A stretch of DNA of 48,822 nt. Origin: Photobacterium arenosum (GTDB taxonomy: Bacteria > Pseudomonadota > Gammaproteobacteria > Enterobacterales > Vibrionaceae). This document shows positions 39,317 through 46,409 of the stretch, in pieces. Position 1 is the stretch's first letter, and every line of letters begins with the position of its first letter. The stretch lies in NCBI RefSeq assembly GCF_014841115.1, contig NZ_JACYTP010000021.1:1-48822 (forward strand). Reading direction: 5' to 3'. The position numbers and the translations under genes were made by a program. The notes beneath the pieces were generated by a model that saw nothing but the letters and a program-made list of their open reading frames with translations, made no database searches and was not told the origin of the DNA.

Positions 39317-40627
39317 ATGACTGCAGAAATTGCTGTATATAACAAAAGTGGAGTAGCTTTAGCTGCTGATTCAGCAGTGACAATATCTCAAAATGAATCA
39401 AGTAAAATATATAATGGTGCTGAAAAACTGTTCGCTCTAACAAAACATCATCCTGTTGGTATAATGGTTAATGGCTCAGGAGCACTTTGTGGTGTTCCTT
39501 GGGAAATGATTATCAAAGAATATAGAAAACATCTCGGAATAAAATCTTTCGATAGAATTGATGAATATGCTTCTGATTTCTTTCAGTTTATTGAGGATTC
39601 AAACTTATTAATCCCAAGTGACTTTAGAGAAAACTTTCTTTATCAATTGTATGAAGAAATACTTGAACAGGCAGCTAATCTCGTAGAAAGCCAATCTGAA
39701 TATAGTGAGCATATTGAAAATTTATCTACTCCTCCAATGGAGTTGATCATTAGTTTATTCGTAAAAGTTTTTGATGCAATGATTTCTGGTATGGAAAAAA
39801 GAGATTTTCTTCAGAATTTTTCTGACGAGGATTTCAGCGACATAATGGATGACATACCTGAAATATTAGATTTAATTATTAATGATTATTTAGAAGATTA
39901 TATTCAAGATGGGATGATGGTTACTTCGGATTTTAAGAAGAAATTCGAACAACTATGTTGTATAGCAACAACAAAGCTTATTCCTACAATTCAAAATGCT
40001 GGCGTTATCTTTGCCGGTTATGGTGACAAAGAGTTCTTTCCAGTCATTAAGAGCTTTAATGTTCAGGGTTTTTTTCACTCTAAAGTCAGATATTCTATCC
40101 AAAATTCAAAATGTGTAAGCAGTCCAGGCGAGAGTGGAATCATCCCGTATGCACAGGAAGAAGAAGTTGCAAGCTTTATTACAGGGACAACTCCAAATAT
40201 AAAGAACAAATTTTTAGACGAAATAAAAAACTCAATTTCTAAAATTGCAGGACATATATCTAAAGAATTATCAAATATTGGAGTTGAACCAGATGTACAA
40301 GATCAATTCCATTCGGATATTTTAAAAATTAGCGTTGAGGAATGTGAAAACATATATAACAACGTTGACTCATGGGTGAAAAGAGAATATACACAGCCAA
40401 TTGTAGATATGGTTCAACATCTGCCAAAAGAAGAAATGGCAAATATGGCCGAATCGCTTGTAAATCTATCTGCTTTTAGGCGAAAAGTGACTAATCAGCA
40501 AGAAACTGTTGGCGGACCAATTGATGTAGCGATTATTTCTAAAGGAGACGGATTCATTTGGTACAAGAGAAAACATTATTTCCAAAAAGAACTAAACTTA
40601 CATTACTTCAATGAAATAAAACAATAA
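39317..40627 (+). CDS. Proteasome/HslV-like Ntn-hydrolase protein, cI-linked cargo
   Basis: A 436-residue protein whose first 75 residues resemble a proteasome beta/HslV subunit. If Met1 is removed, Thr2 becomes an N-terminal threonine; the Asp of VALAADSAVT is then position 17, exactly as in HslV; the segment GAEKLFALTKHHPVGIMVNG parallels the Lys33 region and the following GAxxGxPWE helix. Unlike HslV (about 175 residues) it has a long helical, acidic extension (about 90-300) and a C-terminal part ending in a Tyr/Trp-rich strand. AAGGATGATAA precedes the ATG, 9 nt after cI stop, so it should be made in lysogens. It could be a peptidase-based defence or exclusion protein; activity is inference. 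Confidence 0.7.
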   Translation: MTAEIAVYNKSGVALAADSAVTISQNESSKIYNGAEKLFALTKHHPVGIMVNGSGALCGVPWEMIIKEYRKHLGIKSFDRIDEYASDFFQFIEDSNLLIPSDFRENFLYQLYEEILEQAANLVESQSEYSEHIENLSTPPMELIISLFVKVFDAMISGMEKRDFLQNFSDEDFSDIMDDIPEILDLIINDYLEDYIQDGMMVTSDFKKKFEQLCCIATTKLIPTIQNAGVIFAGYGDKEFFPVIKSFNVQGFFHSKVRYSIQNSKCVSSPGESGIIPYAQEEEVASFITGTTPNIKNKFLDEIKNSISKIAGHISKELSNIGVEPDVQDQFHSDILKISVEECENIYNNVDSWVKREYTQPIVDMVQHLPKEEMANMAESLVNLSAFRRKVTNQQETVGGPIDVAIISKGDGFIWYKRKHYFQKELNLHYFNEIKQ

Positions 40628-40683
40628 TTCCTTATGATGAAAAAGCAACAACCATTTTACATTGAATTTATATAAGTCAGTAA

Positions 40684-40713
40684 AAAAAAGAGCGGGAAAT
40701 CCGCTCTCTTTTT
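40684..40713. terminator. Bidirectional terminator after the Ntn-hydrolase-like gene
   Basis: Stem GAGCGG / CCGCTC with loop GAAAT, with an A-run of eight on the left and TTTTT on the right. It separates the rightward cI operon from the leftward 58-residue gene. Confidence 0.85.
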
Positions 40714-40727
40714 CAAACAGAAAACAT

Positions 40728-40904
40728 TTAAACCTTATATCCCTTATAAAAATCTTCAATATCCTTTAAAGAATATTTTTCTAGCGTGCTTTTCAAAACT
40801 TTTACTTCGTAAGAATCTTTATCAGAAAACTGGGACTTAGCTCTACGTGCACTTTGAGCACGTTTTCTATTAACTCTACCAGCGTTATCTCGTACTGAAC
40901 TCAT
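40728..40904 (-). CDS. Small basic protein downstream of the zeta-like kinase
   Basis: A 58-residue, Arg/Lys-rich protein (MSSVRDNAGRVNRKRAQSAR then RAKSQFSDKDSYEVKVLKST) with AAGGAG 8 nt before the ATG at 40904. It follows the zeta-like gene by 60 nt in the same direction. Possible antitoxin, or nucleic-acid-binding partner; classical zeta antitoxins are acidic and upstream, so the pairing is unusual if real. Not recognised. Confidence 0.65.
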   Translation of the reverse strand: MSSVRDNAGRVNRKRAQSARRAKSQFSDKDSYEVKVLKSTLEKYSLKDIEDFYKGYKV

Positions 40905-40964
40905 ATTATTCACTCCTTTTTATAATATAATATTAAACCTAAAGTAGTTATTAATCAAGACTGG

Positions 40965-41795
40965 CTAAAAAAGCAAAAAATTCAGTCCATTAGATTCAAT
41001 CACTATTGGATCACTTCCCTTGTCAACATCTGTTGACACCTTAAAAAAACCACTCCACTCATCATCATTTTTAATTAAATCATATACTTCTGATGGTCTC
41101 TCACCGTACTCGTCAAAGATTTTTTTTATAGGGATATATCTTTTACTTATTTGATATCGTTCAATTGCTCTTTTGAGTGCTTTTATAGGATCAAGCCACA
41201 CTAACCCCAAAGTAACCTCATAACCAACATTAGTAAGAATATCACGCAAAGTTCTTATTGATTTTGGTTTGGAGCCAATTTTAGGGATTACTAAATTGTG
41301 ACTGTAATTCATTGAAAATGTTACCAAAGAAGGAGGATCACCTAACACAATTTTATCCGACTCTTTATGAACCCAAGCCGCACCAGTCGGAAAAGACATT
41401 TCAGGAAACTTGCGCTTTGCAAAGTCCGAGTCAATAATAACCGACCCCAATTGTTCCGCAATTTTACTGGCAACTGTTGATTTACCTGAAGCAGGCAAAC
41501 CAATTAAAATAACAGCCTTTTTTTCTGAAATGACACCAGAGCGAGGCATAGCTCCGCCAACTCCAATTCGAATATGGTCATCGTCTTCTAGAACTGGTCG
41601 ATGGATCAAATCAGATAAAATTGACTTAGTTATTTCATCTCGTCTTAAATCAGATTTGACCCACTTTTCAACTTCATATTCACTCATCACATTCTCAATT
41701 AAAGATATTTCCCTGGCTAGAACCATTGTATTTATATTTTCTGCATATCCTAATTTTTCAATCAAAAATCTTTCCGTATCTTTAATATTTCTCAT
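40965..41795 (-). CDS. Zeta-toxin-like P-loop kinase
   Basis: A 276-residue protein. The Walker A loop is GLPASGKST (residues 99-107), preceded by strand KAVILI and followed by VIIDSDFAKRKFPE, where the Asp would orient the substrate; GYEVTLGLVWLDPIKALKRA then IERYQISKRYIP is the zeta-type region with conserved arginines. Zeta toxins phosphorylate UDP-N-acetylglucosamine and stop cell-wall synthesis. The N-terminal 95 residues, helical, are extra. The ATG at 41795 is used because upstream in-frame starts are TTG. No epsilon-like antitoxin is found upstream. An anti-phage suicide role is inferred from location in the cargo region. Confidence 0.75.
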   Translation of the reverse strand: MRNIKDTERFLIEKLGYAENINTMVLAREISLIENVMSEYEVEKWVKSDLRRDEITKSILSDLIHRPVLEDDDHIRIGVGGAMPRSGVISEKKAVILIGLPASGKSTVASKIAEQLGSVIIDSDFAKRKFPEMSFPTGAAWVHKESDKIVLGDPPSLVTFSMNYSHNLVIPKIGSKPKSIRTLRDILTNVGYEVTLGLVWLDPIKALKRAIERYQISKRYIPIKKIFDEYGERPSEVYDLIKNDDEWSGFFKVSTDVDKGSDPIVIESNGLNFLLF

Positions 41796-42185
41796 ATAAG
41801 TCACATTTATAATTAGTAATAAAGAGTGAAGTGTGTTCAATATTTATATTTAAATGAATACCATGTGATGAAAACATAGAAATGAATAATAAAATCACAT
41901 AAAAACAATGCGTTTATCATCTGAATGATATGTGATTAATTTTAAGATTGAACAATATACTCATTCTCTCTTCCTTAGAGTAAGAGAGTTTTACACTTTC
42001 TATCTATGCTCTAACGTAACTTTCATCAACTTCATGTTAGCAGATAAGATAAGAATGAAACGTGGGTTGATCACAGATTGGGCGTTGTGCAATTTTCCTC
42101 AATATTTTTCAATACACATACAATAAGAGTTTGTTTAGACTCTGATTATCCAGGTAACCAAATCTATAAGGTTCAGAAGAAGTTG
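41796..42185. other. AT-rich intergenic region between the zeta-like gene and the HNH pseudogene
   Basis: About 390 bases, strongly AT-rich. It should hold divergent promoters, but no gene with a proper ribosome-binding site or coding-like composition is visible. AGAAGAAG lies just ahead of the pseudogene start. Confidence 0.55.
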
Positions 42186-43028
42186 ATGTTCGAAGTTGGA
42201 AAAGAATACCACCGCCAGTCAGAAATCCATGGCGTGTACAAAGGCCAGGCCTAGGGCGGTATATCCACCCCTTCGGGCATGGATGCGATCTTCATTTTTA
42301 CCGGAGACGGCGGTGAGAAACACGGCTATGCCGACGACTTCGGCGACGATGGCATTTTCTACTACACCGGCGAAGGCCAGTAAGGCGACATGGAAATGGT
42401 GCGCGGGAACAAGGCTATTTTGAACAACATGAAAGATGGCCGCACCATTCATATCTTTGAGTATGTGCGCAAAGCTTACGTGCGTTACAACGGTTCGGCC
42501 GACTGCATTGGTTACCACGAAGAACAACGGCCCGACACACACGGGACCAAGCGCAACGCGTTCATCTTCCATTTAATGATGCACAGCCAAGATGAAGTGG
42601 AAGCTAATACCGATCACTTACCTGAAGTGGCCGACGTCTCGAAAGCACAAAAGCCCATCGAGAAAGAACTGAAGAAACTCAAAACCCTGGCCGAGTTACG
42701 CAAGGCAGCGTTGAGCACATCATCTTCAAGCGCCGATACCAAAACCCGCCAGGTTGCTACCTACTACCGTTCTGAAGCATTGAAGAAATACGTGAAGGCC
42801 AGAGCAAAAGGCAACTGCGAAGGCTGCGACACCCCCGCCCCATTTGAAACAAAAAAAGGCCCCTACCTGGAGCCCCATCACGTCCACCGCCTCGCCGACG
42901 GCGGCCCCGATCATCCAAAATTCGTCATCGCCCTCTGCCCCACCTGCCACCGCCGCGCCCACTACGCCGTGGATGCAGCCGCATTCAACCAAACCTTGAT
43001 TGAAAAATTGGTGGGGATTGAGGGGTGA
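42186..43028 (+). pseudogene. SRA-HNH restriction endonuclease (McrA-like), inactivated by two stop codons
   Basis: Reading in one frame from ATG 42186 to TGA 43028 gives a 280-codon protein interrupted by TAG at 42252 and TAA at 42381. The first part (YHRQSEIHGVYKGQ, GGISTPSGMDAIFIFTGDGG and GDMEMVRGNKAI) is the YDG/SRA-type modified-base reader; the end (CEGCDTPAPF, PHHVHRLADGGPDHP, ALCPTCHRRAHY) is an intact HNH nuclease with two CxxC pairs. Homologues read RQ and Q at the stops, consistent with CAG to TAG and CAA to TAA. Family function: cutting modified phage DNA. A downstream ATG at 42390 could yield a reader-truncated HNH product. A partial second copy lies at 47930-48172. Confidence 0.85.
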
Positions 43029-43034
43029 GGGATG

Positions 43035-43070
43035 ACCGCACCAATAATCTGGTTAGATTGTTGGTGCGGT
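43035..43070. terminator. Long hairpin after the HNH pseudogene
   Basis: A 10-bp stem ACCGCACCAA / TTGGTGCGGT with a further inner AATCT / AGATT and a GGTT loop. It lies 7 nt after the pseudogene stop; the T tract is weak. Confidence 0.65.
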
Positions 43071-43093
43071 TGCTATATCAAAAGTATGTTAAA

Positions 43094-43675
43094 TTACTCC
43101 ATTGGTATGTATGCAAATGGATAATTAAGTATTTGAAATCGCTTACAGGCTGTATGAACGCTTCTTAAAGTATCATCAATGCTACCCCAGTGCTGCTTAT
43201 CTATTCCCGGATATTTATTCCTATATTCATAGTGAACAATCACGGTGAACAAACCAGCTAATGCTAACAGCACATTATTTAAATTAGCTTTCGCATAATT
43301 CTCCGACCTATCATGCTTCACCTTGTTGTGATATACCCACCAACTTGGCCGTTGATCTTTAGTAACCTCCGCCCAAGGTTTAAAATCTTCCTTTAGGCCG
43401 GAACACCTCACCTCTTGACCCACAAAATCTGGTATATGCTCAACAACAATATCTAGGTAACCGGCCATATTCTTAGGCTTAGATTGATTATCTGTTAATA
43501 ACCCGCAAAGCAATTTCATGATAACATCAACTTCAGAGCAAATTGAAAGATACAATCGGGTTAATTCAATTGAATACACTTTGAAATTGTCTTCACTGAT
43601 CTCAATATATCGGGAAAGCTTATCAATATCATCCTCGAAGGTTTTGTAATAAGCGAGAAAATTTACCTGGCTCAA
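43094..43675 (-). CDS. HEPN-like hypothetical protein in the cargo region
   Basis: A 193-residue all-helical protein. The block RPSWWVYHNKVKHDRSENYA, then KANLNNVLLALAGLFTVIVH, is the pattern of HEPN-like/DUF families (WW..YN.LKH.R followed by an A-rich helix), which often occur as toxins or accessory RNases in defence islands. The start appears to be TTG at 43675 with GAGGAT 5 nt before it. It has no obvious partner apart from the small protein and membrane protein upstream. RNase activity is not proven and the R-x4-H catalytic motif is not exact. Confidence 0.65.
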   Translation of the reverse strand: MSQVNFLAYYKTFEDDIDKLSRYIEISEDNFKVYSIELTRLYLSICSEVDVIMKLLCGLLTDNQSKPKNMAGYLDIVVEHIPDFVGQEVRCSGLKEDFKPWAEVTKDQRPSWWVYHNKVKHDRSENYAKANLNNVLLALAGLFTVIVHYEYRNKYPGIDKQHWGSIDDTLRSVHTACKRFQILNYPFAYIPME

Positions 43676-43750
43676 CTGCTATCCTCATCAACTCAGTCTT
43701 ATCAAACCATCCTATCGGACCTACATTTTTGTTGAAACACTAACCGCTTC

Positions 43751-43912
43751 TCAAGCATAGAAAAATGCTTGACCTTTGAAGCTGATCCATAGGTCCTCGG
43801 CTTCGTTTACAAGCCAGTCATCCACCTTTCGCAAACTTGTGGGCAAACTCGCTTCACAAATTGTGCTCCTGACAGCTGAACTTACTGTTTTTAAAAAGAC
43901 TATTAATCGCAT
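43751..43912 (-). CDS. 53-residue protein with strong ribosome-binding site
   Basis: ATG at 43912 preceded by AGGAGGTGGCA, a near-perfect Shine-Dalgarno sequence, on the minus strand. The product (MRLIVFLKTVSSAVRSTICE then ASLPTSLRKVDDWLVNEAED) has a moderately hydrophobic start and an acidic helix. The ribosome-binding site strongly favours it over the opposite-strand frame at 43776-44039. A small toxin or antitoxin is possible. Not recognised. Confidence 0.6.
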   Translation of the reverse strand: MRLIVFLKTVSSAVRSTICEASLPTSLRKVDDWLVNEAEDLWISFKGQAFFYA

Positions 43913-44023
43913 TGCCACCTCCTGTGTGATGGCTAAGCTTGTAGCACTTTTTAGCAATCAATTACGTATCTCTACGACAATAATGCGAAGAACCACGCTG
44001 GCTGCATGTAAATTAAGCCAGCC

Positions 44024-44698
44024 TTATTTCTTGTCTTGAGACGTCGTGCGTATAGGCAAGGGATTCACAAGAGTTTGTCGCCACTTTTTGTACTGCTCAT
44101 TATTTGCTTTATGCATCTTGCCTAATTTATCTAATTTTAGAAAAAGAAGAGCATAAAGAACTGTGTATAATAGAAAAAATGCAACTGGAGTAGTATTGCT
44201 ATTTAATATAGCGTCCATCCATTTCCTTTCCTGGTTATTATAGTTTTCAACTTTATATAATTTAGTATTAAGACTAGCTATAGTGCTTTTTAATTCAATA
44301 AGCATAAGCGCATAGAAATCTTCTGAAACCAAATCATTTAAATAATTATTAGCTTTTGAGTAAATGCTTTGAAACTCTACGATTGCCATATCGCAGACCT
44401 TATTTTTTTGAGTTTCGCTTATATTACCTTCATTACATACAGTCATTAAATCATACACATATTGATGCCTATCAATATTTCTTTTTAATTCAACTCGAAT
44501 GGAAATATTTTTGTCATTTTCTGTTGCTTTATAGTTCAACCAGTATATACCGCCGTAGAAAGCGCTATAAAACAACATTTGCAATATGATTTGTATTGCA
44601 ATAAATCCCACAAACCCTTTTGAAAAAACTTTTAATACCCTATCTAACTTTCGATTCAAAAAATCAAAATCTTCATACGCATCTTTTAAATTTGTCAT
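44024..44698 (-). CDS. Two-TM membrane protein in the cargo region
   Basis: A 224-residue protein with membrane segments at residues about 28-55 (FVGFIAIQIILQMLFYSAFY) and 165-185 (TTPVAFFLLYTVLYALLFLK), separated by a long soluble domain with two cysteines (VCNEGNISETQKNKVCDMA), likely periplasmic. The DNA is much more AT-rich than the phage structural genes, a sign of separate origin. It may form an exclusion or effector module with nearby genes. Not recognised. Confidence 0.75.
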   Translation of the reverse strand: MTNLKDAYEDFDFLNRKLDRVLKVFSKGFVGFIAIQIILQMLFYSAFYGGIYWLNYKATENDKNISIRVELKRNIDRHQYVYDLMTVCNEGNISETQKNKVCDMAIVEFQSIYSKANNYLNDLVSEDFYALMLIELKSTIASLNTKLYKVENYNNQERKWMDAILNSNTTPVAFFLLYTVLYALLFLKLDKLGKMHKANNEQYKKWRQTLVNPLPIRTTSQDKK

Positions 44699-44723
44699 TA
44701 ACTAACATCCTTGCTGGCTAATA

Positions 44724-44999
44724 TTACTTAAGCTTCTCAAATAAAAGTGGTAAAATGAACGTTGAAATAATCCCCTTTATTAAATCATCGGAGATATAGA
44801 CCATGAAAAAAAGCATGATTAAGAATGTGACGATCTTCTTGAAAGATATTTCAAATAAACCAGCCGTTAAGCGGTTAATAAATAATGATTTTGTTAAAAA
44901 TAGTTTACGTTTATTGGTGTGGCTTTGTGGTAGGTTGACTTCATCGCTCCGCTTTTTGAAACACCGTAAACCGGCTTTCAACCTACCACAAAGCCACAC
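44724..44999 (-). CDS. Doubtful small membrane protein overlapping an inverted repeat
   Basis: A 91-residue frame with one or two membrane segments at the C-terminus (KIVTFLIMLFFMVYISDDLI, GIISTFILPLLFEKLK). Its first 28 codons from ATG 44999 lie entirely within a perfect inverted repeat (44916-45000), so the true start may be internal or the gene broken by that element. The membrane part looks real. Unknown function. Confidence 0.45.
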   Translation of the reverse strand: MWLCGRLKAGLRCFKKRSDEVNLPQSHTNKRKLFLTKSLFINRLTAGLFEISFKKIVTFLIMLFFMVYISDDLIKGIISTFILPLLFEKLK

Positions 45000-45000
45000 C
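44916..45000. repeat. Perfect 23-bp inverted repeat with 39-bp centre
   Basis: Arms 44916-44938 (starting GGTGTGGCTTTGTGGTAGG) and 44978-45000 (ending CCACAAAGCCACACC) are exact reverse complements. Without long T tracts it does not look like a terminator, nor does it show integron attC core sites. It could be a short MITE-like element or a structured RNA/DNA site. No clear target-site duplication was seen at its edges. Confidence 0.85.
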
Positions 45001-45038
45001 TAAGTCAATACACTGCAATGTCATTCAATATAGTTCTT

Positions 45039-45761
45039 TTAGCTATGATGGTTGCTTAGTACAAGCACGATGTGTCTTAAGTTTCCAAGCTCCCAATGAC
45101 CTTTTCGCAGTGCCTCTTGTTCTTGAGCTGTTAAAGTTGATGCTGACCATGGAATTACACCATTTACTGGGGTATCTCCTCGAGGTAGTAACTCAACAAG
45201 CATTTGTTTTTGATTATCATCATACAACTTGACTACTCCCCACTTACAAACCCCAAATGCCCACAACTTATGACCTGCTATGCTTTGGGTAAAGTCACTG
45301 ATCACCGTTCCATGCTGTTCCATCAAGGTTAAATATACATGCTTTGTAATATGTACACCTTCATAGTCAGGATCAACGAAAGCACCACGTATTTGCTTAC
45401 CGCTAATTCGGCCGCTGTCCATTTCTATATCCATATCCTTGAATACATAACGAGCAATCTGGATTTCACTTTCATAAGGGATGCCAAGCTTTAAAGCTTC
45501 ATCAGCAGCACTAATTTTACATTGCGACTCTGAAAAAACCTTTCCCGCATAGTATTCTGGATACTCATCCCCTTTAGCGTAATTGAGCTTATAGACAATT
45601 ACAGCACCTGAATAAGTACTACCCTTAATCGGACAGATCTCTAAACGGTATAAATTACCGTCCATGTCATTGTAAAAGTACTGTTCAAAAATGTTAGCAA
45701 GAAGGCCCTGAACTGGTTGGTCCAAGGCCTTTGAATAGTCAGGAATTACGGCAGGTGCCAT
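45039..45761 (-). CDS. Unknown protein, second gene of two-gene module beside int
   Basis: A 240-residue soluble protein. The central segment VHITKHVYLTLMEQHGTVIS followed by DFTQSIAGHKLWAFGVCKWG and VVKLYDD resembles patterns in phage-associated GNAT-like or effector proteins (L...HG.lvSD..QS.gG..LW), but I cannot name a family. It begins 35 nt after the 111-residue gene in the same direction. The pairing next to the integrase, and operator-like repeats upstream, suggest a toxin-antitoxin or defence pair. Inference only. Confidence 0.7.
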   Translation of the reverse strand: MAPAVIPDYSKALDQPVQGLLANIFEQYFYNDMDGNLYRLEICPIKGSTYSGAVIVYKLNYAKGDEYPEYYAGKVFSESQCKISAADEALKLGIPYESEIQIARYVFKDMDIEMDSGRISGKQIRGAFVDPDYEGVHITKHVYLTLMEQHGTVISDFTQSIAGHKLWAFGVCKWGVVKLYDDNQKQMLVELLPRGDTPVNGVIPWSASTLTAQEQEALRKGHWELGNLRHIVLVLSNHHS

Positions 45762-45796
45762 CTATTAACCAATCTCCATATAGGTTAATGCAAATT

Positions 45797-46132
45797 TTAA
45801 GCTGTCATAGCCTGGAGGTATTGCTGATCTTGCTCAACAATTGAGTCAATTTTCTGCTTTATGTAGCTTTCTAAAGCTGCAAATTCAGGATGCTGAGATG
45901 CTGGGCTAGTCACATAACGCAGCTTATTGTGTTTGAGACTCACTTCGGTGACAACAAGGATCTCTTCCCATGCCTTTTTGTCATGAAAATCGTTTAGCAC
46001 TACAATGTAACGTGAGTTGTGCTTGCGCATATTGAGGCTACGTACTTCCACCTCACGTGCAAAACCGGGCAGATAGAAAGCATCCACCTTTTTCGTTCTA
46101 CTCATGATCGATTGTACTGTACGTGTATACAT
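45797..46132 (-). CDS. Unknown protein, first gene of two-gene module beside int
   Basis: A 111-residue basic protein (MYTRTVQSIMSRTKKVDAFY then LPGFAREVEVRSLNMRKHNS) with a helical C-terminus (FAALESYIKQKIDSIVEQDQ). The ATG at 46132 follows CGGAG by 8 nt. It is divergent from the integrase, with 277 nt of repeat-rich DNA between. It may be the regulator or antitoxin of the pair. Not recognised. Confidence 0.65.
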   Translation of the reverse strand: MYTRTVQSIMSRTKKVDAFYLPGFAREVEVRSLNMRKHNSRYIVVLNDFHDKKAWEEILVVTEVSLKHNKLRYVTSPASQHPEFAALESYIKQKIDSIVEQDQQYLQAMTA

Positions 46133-46232
46133 TGCACTCACTCCGGCAACTACCCATTAAATAATACGTCTACGTGTAAAGTATTTAACCATTGTGGCTA
46201 AATATCAACAGAAATTTGGTTGATTTCTTTCA

Positions 46233-46274
46233 TGCAAATTAGTGCAAATCTTTACAACTTGTTGCAACTTGTCG
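46233..46274. repeat. Short direct repeats between the unknown module and int
   Basis: TGCAAAT occurs twice 10 bp apart (46233-46249) and CAACTTGT twice 10-11 bp apart within 46254-46274 (ACAACTTGTTGCAACTTGTC). Helical phasing suggests protein binding sites, e.g. for the product of the first module gene or for integrase/Cox. Confidence 0.55.
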
Positions 46275-46314
46275 TTATGGTTGCGCCAAATTAGCTTTAA
46301 CTTACTGATTCATC

Positions 46315-46365
46315 AGCTTCAAATGTTTTTTACACTCTATGTAAACATTGAAAAACATCGAAGCT
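46315..46365. repeat. Nested 51-bp inverted repeat upstream of int
   Basis: The outer arms AGCTTC / GAAGCT, middle ATGTTTTT / AAAAACAT and inner TTTACA / TGTAAA are nested around a short CTCTA centre, giving an imperfect 51-bp palindrome 14 bp left of the LexA box. It could be an operator for a dimeric regulator, or form a hairpin. Confidence 0.7.
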
Positions 46366-46378
46366 CATAGCACAATAA

Positions 46379-46394
46379 CTGTATAAATAAACAG
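46379..46394 (+). promoter_or_regulatory. LexA (SOS) box upstream of the integrase
   Basis: CTGTATAAATAAACAG fits CTGT-N8-ACAG and extends to ACTGTATAAATAAACAGTAA, the best of the three boxes. It ends 15 nt before the int ATG (46410), so LexA should block int transcription or initiation until DNA damage. Confidence 0.85.
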
Positions 46395-46409
46395 TAATCT
46401 GTGTAGCTT

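Noticed and set aside
41932..42126. Rightward 64-codon frame ahead of the HNH pseudogene
   Set aside because: AT-rich intergenic DNA, no ribosome-binding site, aromatic-rich random-looking translation.
42390..43028. HNH gene as a normal intact gene from ATG 42390
   Set aside because: In-frame upstream sequence encodes the rest of the SRA-like domain up to ATG 42186, broken only by two stop codons, so the shorter frame is a truncated remnant, although an internal product is possible.
43776..44039. Rightward 87-codon frame opposite the 53-residue gene
   Set aside because: No ribosome-binding site, while the minus strand has AGGAGGTG before an ATG.
44916..45000. Inverted repeat as integron attC site
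   Set aside because: No RYYYAAC/GTTRRRY core sites and arms perfectly paired without the unpaired bases needed for attC; no integron integrase or cassette array nearby.
44916..45000. Inverted repeat as an ordinary transcription terminator
   Set aside because: 23-bp arms with a 39-bp loop and no T tract on either side; also inside a possible coding region.
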